Shown piece by piece: positions 1 to 7,880 of a stretch of DNA of 64,000 nucleotides. The stretch spans positions 124,001 through 188,000 of the forward strand of contig CAJQUW010005310.1 of NCBI GenBank assembly GCA_907163375.1, read 5' to 3'. How positions within the stretch are numbered: the stretch's first letter is position 1; the number at the start of each line of letters is the position of its first letter. Source of the DNA: Prostheceraeus crozeri (Eukaryota; Platyhelminthes; Polycladida; Euryleptidae). The notes beneath the pieces were generated by a model. It was not told the DNA's origin. It did not search any database and saw only the letters and a list, made by a program, of their open reading frames with translations. The position numbers were made by a program, and so were the translations under genes.

Positions 1-441
1 TTTTTCTTTCGAAAAAGATTTTAATTTTTTAACTAATTCTTCAATATTGACATAATTAATAATTTTAGTTTCTATCCAATCAGTATTGCTAATTGGTAAC
101 ACTGCTCTAATAAATCCATAAACATTATTATGACCTATTATAACCATATTTTCTTTATTTAATTCCACATAAGCTACATGATTATATTTACTAACAATCT
201 CCATAAATTTAATAAATGGATCACCTGAAAATAAACAATAATTAGTTTCTATAGAAGGTAAACCTTTTGTTTGTTCTCTAAATATTTCGGTTTGTAATTG
301 AAATAAAATATTAACATCTATACATGGATTATTATTATTATTATTATCAAAACATTTATTTTCAAATCCCGTTGATCTCGTCGAATAAGAAGAACAGGAT
401 GATGCGGGCGAATATAAATTTTTTAAATTTGGATTTTCCAT
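1..441 (-). CDS. Possible sliding-clamp-like protein, N-terminal part (copy A)
   Basis: An open frame runs leftwards from an ATG at 439-441 and leaves the window without a stop, about 147 codons. It is the counterpart of the first part of the copy B gene at 46794-48098. It starts with a Ser-rich stretch and an Asn run, then about 85 residues that look like alternating strands and helices, including a GFIRAVLP segment and a later helix rich in Lys and Leu. I do not recognise the family by motif. The fold pattern resembles one half of a PCNA-type clamp, which is inference only. It diverges from the fibre-like gene at 517 across a short AT-rich intergenic region. Confidence 0.6.
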   Translation of the reverse strand, partial: MENPNLKNLYSPASSCSSYSTRSTGFENKCFDNNNNNNPCIDVNILFQLQTEIFREQTKGLPSIETNYCLFSGDPFIKFMEIVSKYNHVAYVELNKENMVIIGHNNVYGFIRAVLPISNTDWIETKIINYVNIEELVKKLKSFSKEK

Positions 442-516
442 TTTTTTATTTTTATTAGAAAAAATTCTATTTTTTTATTTTTATTAGAAAAAATTTTATT
501 TTTTTACTGTCAAAAA
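442..516. repeat. AT-rich tandem leader array in divergent intergenic region
   Basis: A unit of about 30 bp, TTTTTTATTTTTATTAGAAA plus a short A/T tail, is repeated just over twice between two divergent gene starts. The equivalent interval in copy B (48099-48182) carries the same unit. It probably holds promoters for both genes. Confidence 0.55.
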
Positions 517-1404
517 ATGATGTTACCAAATGTTGGTGGAGGTGCATATATCCCGAATAATCGTGAATTAGAAATAGAGATAGAAAATTATATCATGAAA
601 ACTGGAGACCTTTTATCTGGTCCGTTGCATCTTTCTATTCTTCCGCAACAAAATACAGAGTTGACAAATAAACAATATGTTGATACACAAATCAATGACT
701 TAAAAGAAAAATATATAAACGATGTTTTGGTTCCACTGATGAATGAATTGAAGTTGCTAAAACTTAATGACAAATCATTAAACGAAAAATTATTAAAACT
801 TGATAAAAAGGATAGAGAGCTAGAAGCAGATATAGCAAAACTTTTTAAAAAGATTTCTGAACAATCAAAAATTTTAATATTACTTTCTATAAAGTTAAAA
901 TCTGCAGTCATTAAAAATAAACATCAGATAAAAATGTTAAAAGAACAATTAGAAGATGAAATAGAAAAACTTCCTGAAAGAATTAAAAAAAATTTAAAGC
1001 AGTTACAAACTACATTCCAAAAAAGTGTTGATGAATTAAGTTCTAAAATTACTCAACAAATGAAAAAGATGAATAGAATAATAAATGAAGTAAACTCGCT
1101 TAATCAAAAAGTTGATAAAATGAAAACTCTTAAAATCAATTTAGAAAATGAATTAAAGAAAAATTTACAAGAAAACTCTAAAGAAAATAAAGAACAGTTA
1201 GATTCTGTTAAAAGACAATTAGATGTTCTTAAAATTAAGTTAAATGCACTTAAAACGGCGTTGAAGATGAATCAGGAGAAAATGCAAGTTAATAGAAAAG
1301 AAATTAAAGTACATCACACGCTGCTTGACGCAATAGATAAAGTGCAACAGTCAATTAATAAAGTTATCTCGAAGTTGTTGTCCATTCACAAACGTAAATC
1401 ATAG
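517..1404 (+). CDS. Fibre-like coiled-coil virion protein (copy A)
   Basis: A 295-residue protein, intact in this copy. Residues about 25-60 carry the pattern GD-x-L-x-G-P-L...P...TELTNKQYVD. This resembles the GD-x-M-x-G...NKKYVD block found near the start of phage and virus fibre proteins. The rest is a long Lys/Glu/Leu-rich heptad region predicted to form an extended coiled coil, ending in a basic HKRKS tail. From this and its place beside capsid genes I infer a fibre or spike subunit. A plain structural coiled coil is the alternative. The ATG follows a run of A and T and overlaps a second ATG. The homologue in copy B is cut short by a stop. Confidence 0.6.
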   Translation: MMLPNVGGGAYIPNNRELEIEIENYIMKTGDLLSGPLHLSILPQQNTELTNKQYVDTQINDLKEKYINDVLVPLMNELKLLKLNDKSLNEKLLKLDKKDRELEADIAKLFKKISEQSKILILLSIKLKSAVIKNKHQIKMLKEQLEDEIEKLPERIKKNLKQLQTTFQKSVDELSSKITQQMKKMNRIINEVNSLNQKVDKMKTLKINLENELKKNLQENSKENKEQLDSVKRQLDVLKIKLNALKTALKMNQEKMQVNRKEIKVHHTLLDAIDKVQQSINKVISKLLSIHKRKS

Positions 1405-1418
1405 CGTAAATATTAAAC

Positions 1419-1476
1419 GGACCAAAGGTCCTCTGGTTACTAACCAATCGGAGCGAAGCTCCTCGAGGCTTTAGCC
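1419..1476. repeat. Array of palindromic mini-hairpins, locus 1 of copy A
   Basis: Four perfect hairpins in a row: GGACCAAAGGTCC (1419-1431), GGTTACTAACC (1435-1445), GGAGCGAAGCTCC (1450-1462) and GGCTTTAGCC (1467-1476). CCTCGAGG overlaps the last two. They lie 15 bp after the stop of the fibre-like gene. The same position in copy B (49070-49100) has none of them. Confidence 0.85.
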
Positions 1477-1519
1477 GAACGTAGATATTTTCCCCAAAAG
1501 TCAAATTTAATCCTAAAAA

Positions 1520-2080
1520 ATGCCTATAATTTATAAACACAATCTTAAACATTTTGCTTCAAATCAAAAAATTGCTCATGAACCATCTCAGAAACCTGTG
1601 TACCATTATGATAGTGTAGAAACTGTCGGAACACAAAAGTTCCTAGGCACCGCAGGTGCCGTCCAAAAAGAAGGGGCTGGCATCTTTTCTGGTATTGGAA
1701 GTATCGTTAACTTAATTAAAAATAATAAAGATTTGATTACATCTGCTGCAAAAGGAGCAGCTGCTATAGGTAGTACAGCTAGTGCAATATCAAATGCTGT
1801 CAAGTCTCAAAACGAATTAAAACAACTAGAAGCTATTCGTAAACTTAGGAATGATTCCGAAGAACTAAAAAATTTAAAAAAACTTTCAGAGGAAACAAAA
1901 AACAAAATTGCTAACATAGCTGTTGGGGAAACCTTGAGGAGCGGAGCTCCGTCTAATAGTAAACATAATGAAAATAAAAATAATAAAAAAACAATTGAAG
2001 AAATAAGAGGAAATGCCGTGAGTAGCAACCTTCGGTCTAACCAGCAAAGCTGTAGCGGAGCTGGTCTAGCAAAATTCTAA
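1520..2080 (+). CDS. Minor virion protein with hydrophobic Ala/Gly segment (copy A)
   Basis: 186 residues. A polar N-terminus is followed at about residues 55-95 by a Gly/Ala/Ile-rich segment (GIGSIVNLI, then AAKGAAAIGSTASAIS) that looks membrane-active. A charged helix rich in Leu, Lys and Glu follows, then a variable tail. Proteins with this plan occur next to capsid genes in Polintons and small DNA viruses and are thought to act as core or membrane-lytic proteins; that role is inferred here. Compared with copy B it has an extra in-frame block at 1628-1660 made of two hairpins, and a different tail containing another hairpin at 1938-1950. It lies between the fibre-like and major capsid genes on the same strand. 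Confidence 0.6.
   Translation: MPIIYKHNLKHFASNQKIAHEPSQKPVYHYDSVETVGTQKFLGTAGAVQKEGAGIFSGIGSIVNLIKNNKDLITSAAKGAAAIGSTASAISNAVKSQNELKQLEAIRKLRNDSEELKNLKKLSEETKNKIANIAVGETLRSGAPSNSKHNENKNNKKTIEEIRGNAVSSNLRSNQQSCSGAGLAKF
1628..1660. repeat. Two hairpin modules inside a coding region (copy A only)
   Basis: GGAACACAAAAGTTCC (1628-1643) and GGCACCGCAGGTGCC (1646-1660) lie within a stretch that copy B lacks. The extra bases keep the reading frame of the minor virion protein, so they read through as about 12 additional residues. Confidence 0.8.
1938..1950. repeat. Hairpin module inside a coding region (copy A)
   Basis: GGAGCGGAGCTCC (5-bp arms, GGA loop) lies in the variable tail of the minor virion protein. 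Copy B has a different hairpin, GGCGTAGCC, in the corresponding variable stretch (49541-49549). Confidence 0.7.
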
Positions 2081-2084
2081 AGTT

Positions 2085-2205
2085 ATGTTTTTTAGTAAAA
2101 TTTTTTTAGTAAAATTTTTTTAGTAAAATTCTAAAATTATATTTTAGCAAAATTTTTTTAGTAAAATTTTTTTTTAGTAAAATTTTTTTAGTAAAATTTT
2201 TTCTG
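2085..2205. repeat. TAGTAAAATTTTTT tandem array before the major capsid gene (copy A)
   Basis: About seven or eight imperfect copies of a 14-19 bp unit, TAGTAAAATTTTTT, fill the gap before the capsid gene. Copy B has roughly twice as many at 49652-49885. The array ends about 45 bp before the capsid ATG and may be promoter or leader DNA. Confidence 0.75.
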
Positions 2206-2246
2206 TCTGTGAGAAAAAACAAAAAGTCAAATTATTTTTTATAAAA

Positions 2247-3580
2247 ATGTCTTCGCTTATCGAAAATAAATTTAGATTAGACGATCCTCCGTTCGTCAGT
2301 TACAATCAAAAAAAGAATGACTATATAAGAATTGCTATGAATCCCGGATCTTCCAGTAGAGTAAATACTGGAGGTGATTTAATTTCTGAAGTTGATAATC
2401 AGCAGAGTTATTTATATCTACCTGATTCATTTTTACACTGTGAATATTCTTTGTATAGTGATGCCAATTTTACAACACCATTACCAGATAGCGATAATAT
2501 TGCACTAGAGAATAATTTCTTTCCAAGATTATTTACACAAATGCGTTTAGATGTTGCAACTCAAAATATAGAAACAATAAGTGATTCTCCAGGTGTATTT
2601 GATACAATGCTTAGATTTGTAACAATTGGTGAAAATAATAAAAAGTATGAAATCGAAGGTTGGTTTCCTGATACTAATGATGGTATAATTGTTGATGATT
2701 TAACTCACGCTGGAACAGATGCAGCAGGAATTGCGAAAGATGTAGAAAATATTGCAAAACATTTAAGTAAAACAAACAATGATGCATATAAAGAAAGACG
2801 TGAATTTAACAAGAAAAGTAAACAGACAGTAAATTGGTCATTGTCTCCATTATTCGGATATTTAGATTATGATAAAATATCATATCAATTAAAATTTAAA
2901 TTAATAATTCATCGTACAGCAAATAATGAATTAATCTTTTTTGGTAAGACTGGAAAAAAAGCATATTTAAAAATTGATAGACTTGAATGGTGGATTAAGC
3001 ATATTACTCCTAGTTTAGAGATTGAAACAGCTATTGCAAAAAGATTAAATACTAACAAACCAATTCCAGTAAATTTTCTAAAGCGTACTGCTAGTTCAGT
3101 AACTTTTTCCGAACAAAGATTTAACTGGCATTTTACTAGAACTGCGAATACTCCAAGATATTTATTACTAACTTTTCAAAGAAATAATTCTCCAAGTTTT
3201 GATAAGAACAATAATCTCTTCCATATTAATACAATTCGAAGTTTACAAGTTCATTAAATCAAACCCGTTATCCAATTGATCCATTAAGATTTGACGATAG
3301 CAATAATCAATTTATGGAAGGATATGATTCTTATCGAAATCTTTGTATAGAATTTGGAGTTGAACCACAATTAACTCCTGGAGATTGGAGACATTTATAT
3401 CCTGTTTTCTGTTTCGATTTAAGTGCACAATCTGAAGATATTATCAAGAGTGGCTGTGATGTAACAATTAATATTGAAAAAAAAGATTCCACAACTTCAT
3501 TGATGGCTTATGGTTTATTGCTAGAAGATGCAAAATATTCTATTGAAGTTCTTAATGGGAGGATGTCTAGGATCGGTTAG
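2247..3580 (+). pseudogene. Major capsid protein, frameshifted (copy A)
   Basis: Homologue of the intact 444-residue protein at 49937-51271 in copy B. The reading frame is open for 336 codons, then ends at a TAA at 3255-3257 after a one-base length difference from copy B near 3250. The remaining C-terminal part continues in another frame to 3580. Size, position and the conserved C-terminal block (YDSYRNLC, then FDLSAQSEDI) fit the hexon-like double jelly-roll capsid protein of Polintons. The stop codon at 3578-3580 lies inside a hairpin module. Confidence 0.8.
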
Positions 3581-3631
3581 TAACCTTAGGACCTTTGGTC
3601 CGATAGGCTAAAGCCAGAGGAGCTTCGCTCC
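3575..3631. repeat. Array of palindromic mini-hairpins, locus 2 of copy A
   Basis: GGTTAGTAACC (3575-3585, containing the capsid stop codon), GGACCTTTGGTCC (3589-3601), GGCTAAAGCC (3606-3615) and GGAGCTTCGCTCC (3619-3631). These are the reverse complements of the four modules at 1419-1476, in a shuffled order. The matching place in copy B (about 51268-51290) lacks them. Confidence 0.85.
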
Positions 3632-3644
3632 GATAAATTAATTA

Positions 3645-3745
3645 AAATTTTTTCATAACTAGAATAGATTAAAAACTCTTACCTTAACATTTTTCATAAC
3701 TAGAATAGATTAAAATTTTTTGGTAACTTAAAATTTTTTTATTAA
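3645..3745. repeat. CATAACTAGAATAGATTAAA tandem leader array (copy A)
   Basis: Two copies of a unit close to CATAACTAGAATAGATTAAA, with AT-rich spacers, lie directly before the next gene. Copy B has four to five copies at 51285-51500. The unit differs from the one before the major capsid gene. Confidence 0.65.
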
Positions 3746-3747
3746 AA

Positions 3748-4230
3748 ATGTCGCATGCGAAAGGTAATAATAATAAAACTGTTGAATTAAAATTACGTAA
3801 TATTGTTGACAAAAATACCCCTAAAACTATTACGATTAACAAAAAAAAGTATTACATAAGTAAACCAATGATAGAGAATATTCAATTACAGGAAGAAAAG
3901 AATGGCGGGATTCTCCCATTAATTCCACTAATAATAGGTGGCATAGCAGCTGCAGGAAGTGTTGCAGGCGGGACAGCTGGTATTGTCCAAGCAGTAAATA
4001 AAAATAAATCAGAGAAGGCAGCATTAGAAGAACAAAAACGTCATAATAGAGAGTTAGAGAAAGTTGCTAGGGGAGAAGGAATAGTAGATAATTTTATTAG
4101 TAAATTAAAATTAGTTGATGAAGGAAAACGAGTTCTTAAAAATATTCTCCACAATGTTGATGATTTAATTGAAATTAAAGAAACTAAAGATGGTTCTGGA
4201 ATATATCTAAGTCCTAGTATGATAAGGTAA
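3748..4230 (+). CDS. Membrane-active minor virion protein (copy A)
   Basis: 160 residues. The first 50 are basic and strand-forming. Residues about 54-80 are a Gly/Ala/Ile/Leu-rich hydrophobic segment (GGILPLIPLIIGGIAAAG). A charged helix containing KRHNRELEKVARG follows, and the protein ends SGIYLSPSMIR. A Gly-rich hydrophobic segment, an ARG-type helix and a short GIYL-type end recur in small minor capsid or core proteins of Polintons and adintoviruses. I infer a membrane-lytic or DNA-associated virion role. It is intact here and frameshifted in copy B. Its stop codon lies in a GGTAATAACC palindrome. Confidence 0.65.
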   Translation: MSHAKGNNNKTVELKLRNIVDKNTPKTITINKKKYYISKPMIENIQLQEEKNGGILPLIPLIIGGIAAAGSVAGGTAGIVQAVNKNKSEKAALEEQKRHNRELEKVARGEGIVDNFISKLKLVDEGKRVLKNILHNVDDLIEIKETKDGSGIYLSPSMIR

Positions 4231-4251
4231 TAACCTCAGAACCTTTGGTTC
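4226..4251. repeat. Hairpin modules over the stop codon (copy A)
   Basis: GGTAATAACC (4226-4235) contains the stop of the upstream gene, and GAACCTTTGGTTC (4239-4251) follows 3 bp later. Copy B keeps an imperfect version (51981-52007). Confidence 0.75.
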
Positions 4252-4807
4252 TTTTCGGTAAAACATTCATTTTATTTTATCTTTTAAATTTTTTTTTATC
4301 TTTTAAAATGAATTCTAAAAATTCCGAAAATTTAATTAAATTAAAAATTTCTAATTTAGATTTATTGAATTATCTATTAAACAAAAATAAAAACTTAAAT
4401 TGTAAAATTTATGAAGGTAACGACGACAAACAAAGTTTGGCTACTACCTACGGTGGTGACATACAAAAAACATTAGAAAACTTTCCTGGATTTATTTGGA
4501 GTAAATATTCGAAAGAAAAACATCTTCCTGGTCATTCATATACCGGTCCAGGAACTCGATTAGATATAAGACTAGATGAGAATAATAATCCGAAACCAGG
4601 TGAAGAACCGATAAATAGAGTAGATGCCGCAGCTTACAGGCATGATTTAGCTTATCGAAATCATGATCTAAGTTCTCGACATGCAGCTGATAAGAAGATG
4701 ATTCAAGAATTAGATAGTATTCAAAATCCTACATTTAGAGAAAAAATTGAAAGAATGTTTGTTAAAAAGAAGCTAAAATATTATTCGGCCAGGGTTTAAA
4801 TGAAACG

Positions 4808-4862
4808 ACAGCTAAGCTGTCTGAGAGCAACGCTCGAACTAATAACTCTGAGAGCAACGCTC
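4808..4862. repeat. Hairpins and a 27-bp duplication in the PLA2-integrase linker
   Basis: ACAGCTAAGCTGT (4808-4820) and two copies of GAGCAACGCTC (4825-4835 and 4852-4862) lie in the linker. The second copy arises from a tandem duplication of about 27 bp. Copy B has a single GAGCAACGCTC at 52594-52604. Confidence 0.75.
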
Positions 4863-5178
4863 GAACCTACGCGTCTGAAATCCACAAGGAATATAGAAGG
4901 CCTAAATATTTATTGAAAGTAAAAGTATTTAATAAAGATGATATTTGGAGTGCTGATCTTATTCATATGCCGAATGAAAGGGACTACAAATACGCATTGA
5001 CCGTTATAGATTTATATACACGATACGCTTGGGTAAAGCCTTTAAAAAACAAAAGTGGTCTATCAGTTAAATATGCGTTTGAAGAAATCTTTAAAGAAAG
5101 TAAAAGAAAGCCAAAAAAATTGTTTGTTGATAAAGGGTCGGAATTTTATAACCGAAACGTTCAGCCACTATTTGAAAC

Positions 5179-5204
5179 AGACGAAAAGTCATCGCCAAGG
5201 CTCA
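5179..5204. repeat. 26-bp block with small palindromes, absent from copy B
   Basis: This block sits between the second catalytic Asp and the catalytic Glu of the integrase. It contains GACGAAAAGTC and GCCAAGGC, both short inverted repeats. Its net length of +25 bp relative to copy B shifts the reading frame. Confidence 0.65.
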
Positions 5205-5680
5205 GTTTATTCAACTGAAAATGCAGTGAAGGCCGTAGTGATAGAAAGATTCAATCGGACGTTAAAAAATAAATTATTCAAGAAATTTACTGAGCAAAGA
5301 AATCAGAAATGGTTGAAGATATTACCAGGAATTGTGGAAGAGTACAATAATAAAGTTCATTCTGGTATTGAAGAAACTCCAAAGAATGCTTCTGACGACC
5401 CTGATGTAGTACGAAAGAAAATATTCGAGAATATTAATTTGAATGAGAGTAATCCGAATTTGCAGAAACTTAAGCCGAAATTTAAAATTGGAGATAGAGT
5501 TAGAATATTTAAATATAAGAATAAATTTGAAAAAGGCTTTGTTGGCTATTGGACTAAAGAAATATTTGAAGTTTGCAAAATAAATCAAAGTTTTCCGATT
5601 ACTTATGAAATTAAAGATTTAGATAATGAGGATATCAGAGGCCGTTTTTATCAAAATGAATTACAGAAAACAGAGCTTTA

Positions 5681-5715
5681 ACCTTTAGGTGGCGCTTTAG
5701 CTAGCTTCGCTTGAG
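5681..5715. repeat. Short palindromes between convergent integrase and protease genes (copy A)
   Basis: ACCTTTAGGT (5681-5690) starts on the last base of the integrase stop codon, followed by partly palindromic GCGCTTTAGCTAGCTTCGC. This corresponds in position to the hairpin cluster at 53427-53472 in copy B, but with different modules. Confidence 0.5.
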
Positions 5716-6174
5716 TTATAGATTGTTTAACTCTAACATAATATCTAGAAATGGTACTCCTTTTTGTAATTTGTACAAAACGTATAAACATAATTGTCCA
5801 CAATAGGTAGTGCCTGGTGTTTGAATTTGAAACGTATTGTATGTTCCCGTTCCAAGTAATTCTTTTACTTCATTTGTAGGGGGCAAACCCTATGAATCAA
5901 AATAATAGTTCTGCTGATGATTTTTAACGCCTGCTGACCAATGTACACCTTTTTCATCTGACGTATGAAGATTTGTTATGAAATTTACAGTTATTGATGG
6001 AACTTTGTTCCGGGAACTGAAGGTTTCTGTTGGCCTATTTTTTAGGAATTGTAATTCATCCCTCATCAATATGTGAAAATTCTTTATTCCTAATCGATTA
6101 GCGATTTTCTTTAGGTCGAAATTCGTTGTCGTTTGTGTTCCATATAATTTCAAAAACTCATTTATGTTGCTCAT
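5716..6174 (-). pseudogene. Adenain-type cysteine protease with a nonsense codon (copy A)
   Basis: Homologue of the intact 161-residue protease at 53464-53949. It starts at an ATG at 6172-6174 and keeps the catalytic His in a GVHWSAG motif, an FDS motif and the YCGQLC cysteine motif. A TAG at 5890-5892 interrupts the same frame just after the FDS motif. The part downstream of it stays in frame to 5716. It also lacks a short insertion present in copy B after the His motif. In the intact family this enzyme matures capsid precursors. Confidence 0.85.
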
Positions 6175-6221
6175 TTTATAATAAAAAAATTTCTTAAGGG
6201 AGCCCCTAGAAGTCAGAAGGG

Positions 6222-6373
6222 AGGGGGTATTGATTTAAAACTGTTCTCTAATGATGTCTTTCCTTACTACTTGGGGGTATTGATTTAAAACATTTTTATA
6301 ATGATGACTTTCCTTACTACTTGGGGGGGTATTGATTTAAAACTGTTCTCTAATGATGTCTTTCCTTACTACT
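6222..6373. repeat. Tandem repeat, three units of about 50 bp
   Basis: A unit beginning GGGGGTATTGATTTAAAAC and ending CCTTACTACTT is present three times in copy A and twice in copy B (53996-54098). It lies between the protease gene and its truncated duplicate. Confidence 0.85.
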
Positions 6374-6402
6374 TATTCGATTTTGAAATTATTTAATTTA
6401 GA

Positions 6403-6591
6403 TTAAATTAAAACGTTACATTGTTGCATTGTATTAGTAGAGTTAGTGTTTAGCACATCTTTTATCAATAGTAATTCATTACTCATCAATATGTGAAAAT
6501 TCTTTGTTCCCAATTGCTTAGCAATCTCATTTAAATCGAAATTCGTAGTTTGTTTACCGTATATTTTTTGGAAGTCTCTAATGTTTATCAT
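6403..6591 (-). CDS. Short duplicate of the protease N-terminus (copy A)
   Basis: A 62-residue frame starting at an ATG at 6589-6591. Its first 45 residues closely resemble the first 45 of the adjacent protease (FQKIYGKQTTNFDLNEIAKQ against a similar run there). It has no His or Cys catalytic motifs. It looks like a tandem duplicate of the 5' part of the protease gene rather than an enzyme. A frameshifted version exists in copy B (54115-54324). Whether it is translated is unknown. Confidence 0.45.
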   Translation of the reverse strand: MINIRDFQKIYGKQTTNFDLNEIAKQLGTKNFHILMSNELLLIKDVLNTNSTNTMQQCNVLI

Positions 6592-6851
6592 TTTAAATGG
6601 AATAAAATCTATTTCAGAACTTTCTCAAAAGAATTGCCGTGTAGCAGCTGCTAAAATTGTGTCAGCTGATACGAGTGAAGGAAATCACAGACAATAGCTC
6701 ATGATACGGGTTGTGAAATCTCATTCACACTATGAGAACAAAAGAACAAAATACAATCTAAACACAATAGACATATGAGAGAGAAGAGAAATGAATGAGC
6801 ATTTCTCTTCATTTTGGTTCCCATAACAATCATTCATGCGACATTGCTTTG

Positions 6852-6942
6852 AATGGAAAAATACACCAACTGTCGAACCGATGTCAGAAAGTTTGTCGAC
6901 ATAGCTGTCGACATGGTTCGATAGTTGGTGTATTTTTCCATT
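6852..6942. repeat. 91-bp hairpin with 28-bp arms
   Basis: The arms at 6852-6879 and 6915-6942 match at 27 of 28 positions when one is reverse-complemented. The 35-bp loop contains two GTCGAC palindromes. The matching interval of copy B (54581-54692) has lost most of the pairing. It could extrude as a cruciform; its role is unknown. Confidence 0.85.
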
Positions 6943-7056
6943 AGCGTTCAAGGTCATTCTATTAAAAGCATATGGGAATTATTCTCATTGAAGACAAGCA
7001 ATTGTTTTAAAGAATGCATGTCATTGTGAATACAATATTCCTGTAACAGACAGGAT

Positions 7057-7087
7057 CGAGAGAGAGAGAGAGAGAGAAAGAAAGAAG
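7057..7087. repeat. (GA)n/(GAAA)n microsatellite
   Basis: An uninterrupted run of GA followed by AAAG units. A shorter version is in copy B at 54801-54826. Confidence 0.9.
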
Positions 7088-7115
7088 TCACGCTGCTCCG
7101 TAAAAGTTTAATTGA

Positions 7116-7150
7116 GATAACGAAGGATATATTCTTGCGGTTTCTTCCAT
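7116..7150. repeat. Right inverted end sequence of copy A
   Basis: On the minus strand this reads like 30028-30062 near the left end of copy B, so it is part of the element's terminal inverted repeat. The right ends carry a few extra partial repeats of the GGAAGAAAC motif outside it. Confidence 0.65.
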
Positions 7151-7252
7151 TTCTGAAGTTCCTTCCACTTTTGTTTCATCCACTTTTGTTTCTTCCATTT
7201 TTAAAGAAATATTATTAGTCACATGATATATTTTAAAAACCTGAAAGATGGA

Positions 7253-7880
7253 TAAAATTCATGAATTTGAAATTCTTAACTTTTATGATTTTCGGTGTCC
7301 TGGAACGGTCATGATTTTGGGGGTGAAAATTGTAATTCTCAAATTTGAGATTCTTAACTTTTATGATTTTCGGTGTCCTGGAACGGTCATGATTTTGGTG
7401 GGGGTGAAAATTGTAATTCTCAAATTTTGAGATTCTTAACTTTTATGATTTTTTCGGTGTCCTGGAACGGTCATGATTTAAGCGGGGGTAAAAATTGTAA
7501 TTCTCAAATTTGAGATTTTGAAAAATTTGAAAATTGGGTATTTTTAAAAACGCCCAAATTTGTGAACTTAGGTCTTCATAACCTGAAAAAGGGTTCAAAT
7601 TCATGAATTTATGTCGTTTTTAAAAAGTACCATTTTATCAAAAATGGTACTTTTTGAATGGACTAAATTCATGTATTTAGGTCTTAAAAACCTGAAAAAG
7701 GGTTCAAATTCATGAATTTATGTCGTTTTTAAAGATACTATTTTTTTGAATTTTAGGTGTCCTGGAACGGTCTAAATTCATGTATTTAGGTCTTAAAAAC
7801 CTGAAAAAGGGACAAAATTCATGAATTTATGTCGTTTTTAAAGATACTATTTTTTGAATTTTGTGGTGTCCTGGAACGGT
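7253..7880. repeat. Two adjoining tandem repeat families
   Basis: Three units of about 80 bp (7265-7505) share GGTGTCCTGGAACGGTCATG. They are followed by three units of about 109 bp (7575-7880) starting CCTGAAAAAGG. The 109-bp family also shares the GTGTCCTGGAACGGTC motif, so the two families are probably related. They begin right after the Polinton end. No coding function is apparent; the small open frame here is made of repeats. Confidence 0.8.

Larger units (their letters stand above)
4308..5681 (+). pseudogene. Phospholipase A2-integrase fusion, frameshifted (copy A)
   Basis: Homologue of the fused gene at 52062-53398 in copy B. The first frame (4308-4799) encodes a PLA2-type domain with a YTGPG calcium-loop motif and a RHDLAY catalytic motif. 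It ends early because the sequence differs in length from copy B near 4770. The integrase frame follows (4913-5218) with its first catalytic Asp in DIWSADL and second in VDKGSEF. It is then broken by a 26-bp block at 5179-5204 that copy B lacks. The catalytic Glu (ERFNRT) and C-terminal part are in another frame ending at 5681. A stretch containing a GAGC hairpin is duplicated in the linker. Confidence 0.85.
1..7243 (+). mobile_element. Polinton/Maverick (adintovirus-like) copy A, right part
   Basis: This is the right-hand part of a large virus-like DNA transposon; its left part lies before the window. The gene order (clamp-like, fibre-like, minor protein, major capsid, minor protein, PLA2-integrase, protease) matches copy B at 47.6-54.9 kb in the same orientation, with very similar sequence throughout. 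The right limit is placed where similarity to copy B stops, just after a shared run of TTTTAAAAACCTG. Several genes are broken: major capsid frameshift, PLA2/integrase frameshifts, protease nonsense. It is A+T-richer than the flanking DNA. Confidence 0.85.
6592..7243. other. Non-coding right end of copy A
   Basis: About 650 bp without a convincing gene, closely similar to 54325-54951 in copy B. It contains a long palindrome (6852-6942), a GA-rich microsatellite (7057-7087) and the inverted end sequence at 7116-7150. The shared similarity stops at about 7243. Confidence 0.7.

Noticed and set aside
588-911. Minus-strand frame inside the fibre-like gene (also 48254-48580)
   Set aside because: Shadow of the plus-strand coding sequence; Ser/Phe-rich because the sense strand is Lys/Glu-rich.
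7248-7430. 60-codon frame with an internal repeat
   Set aside because: It is entirely tandem repeat DNA and is not conserved across units.
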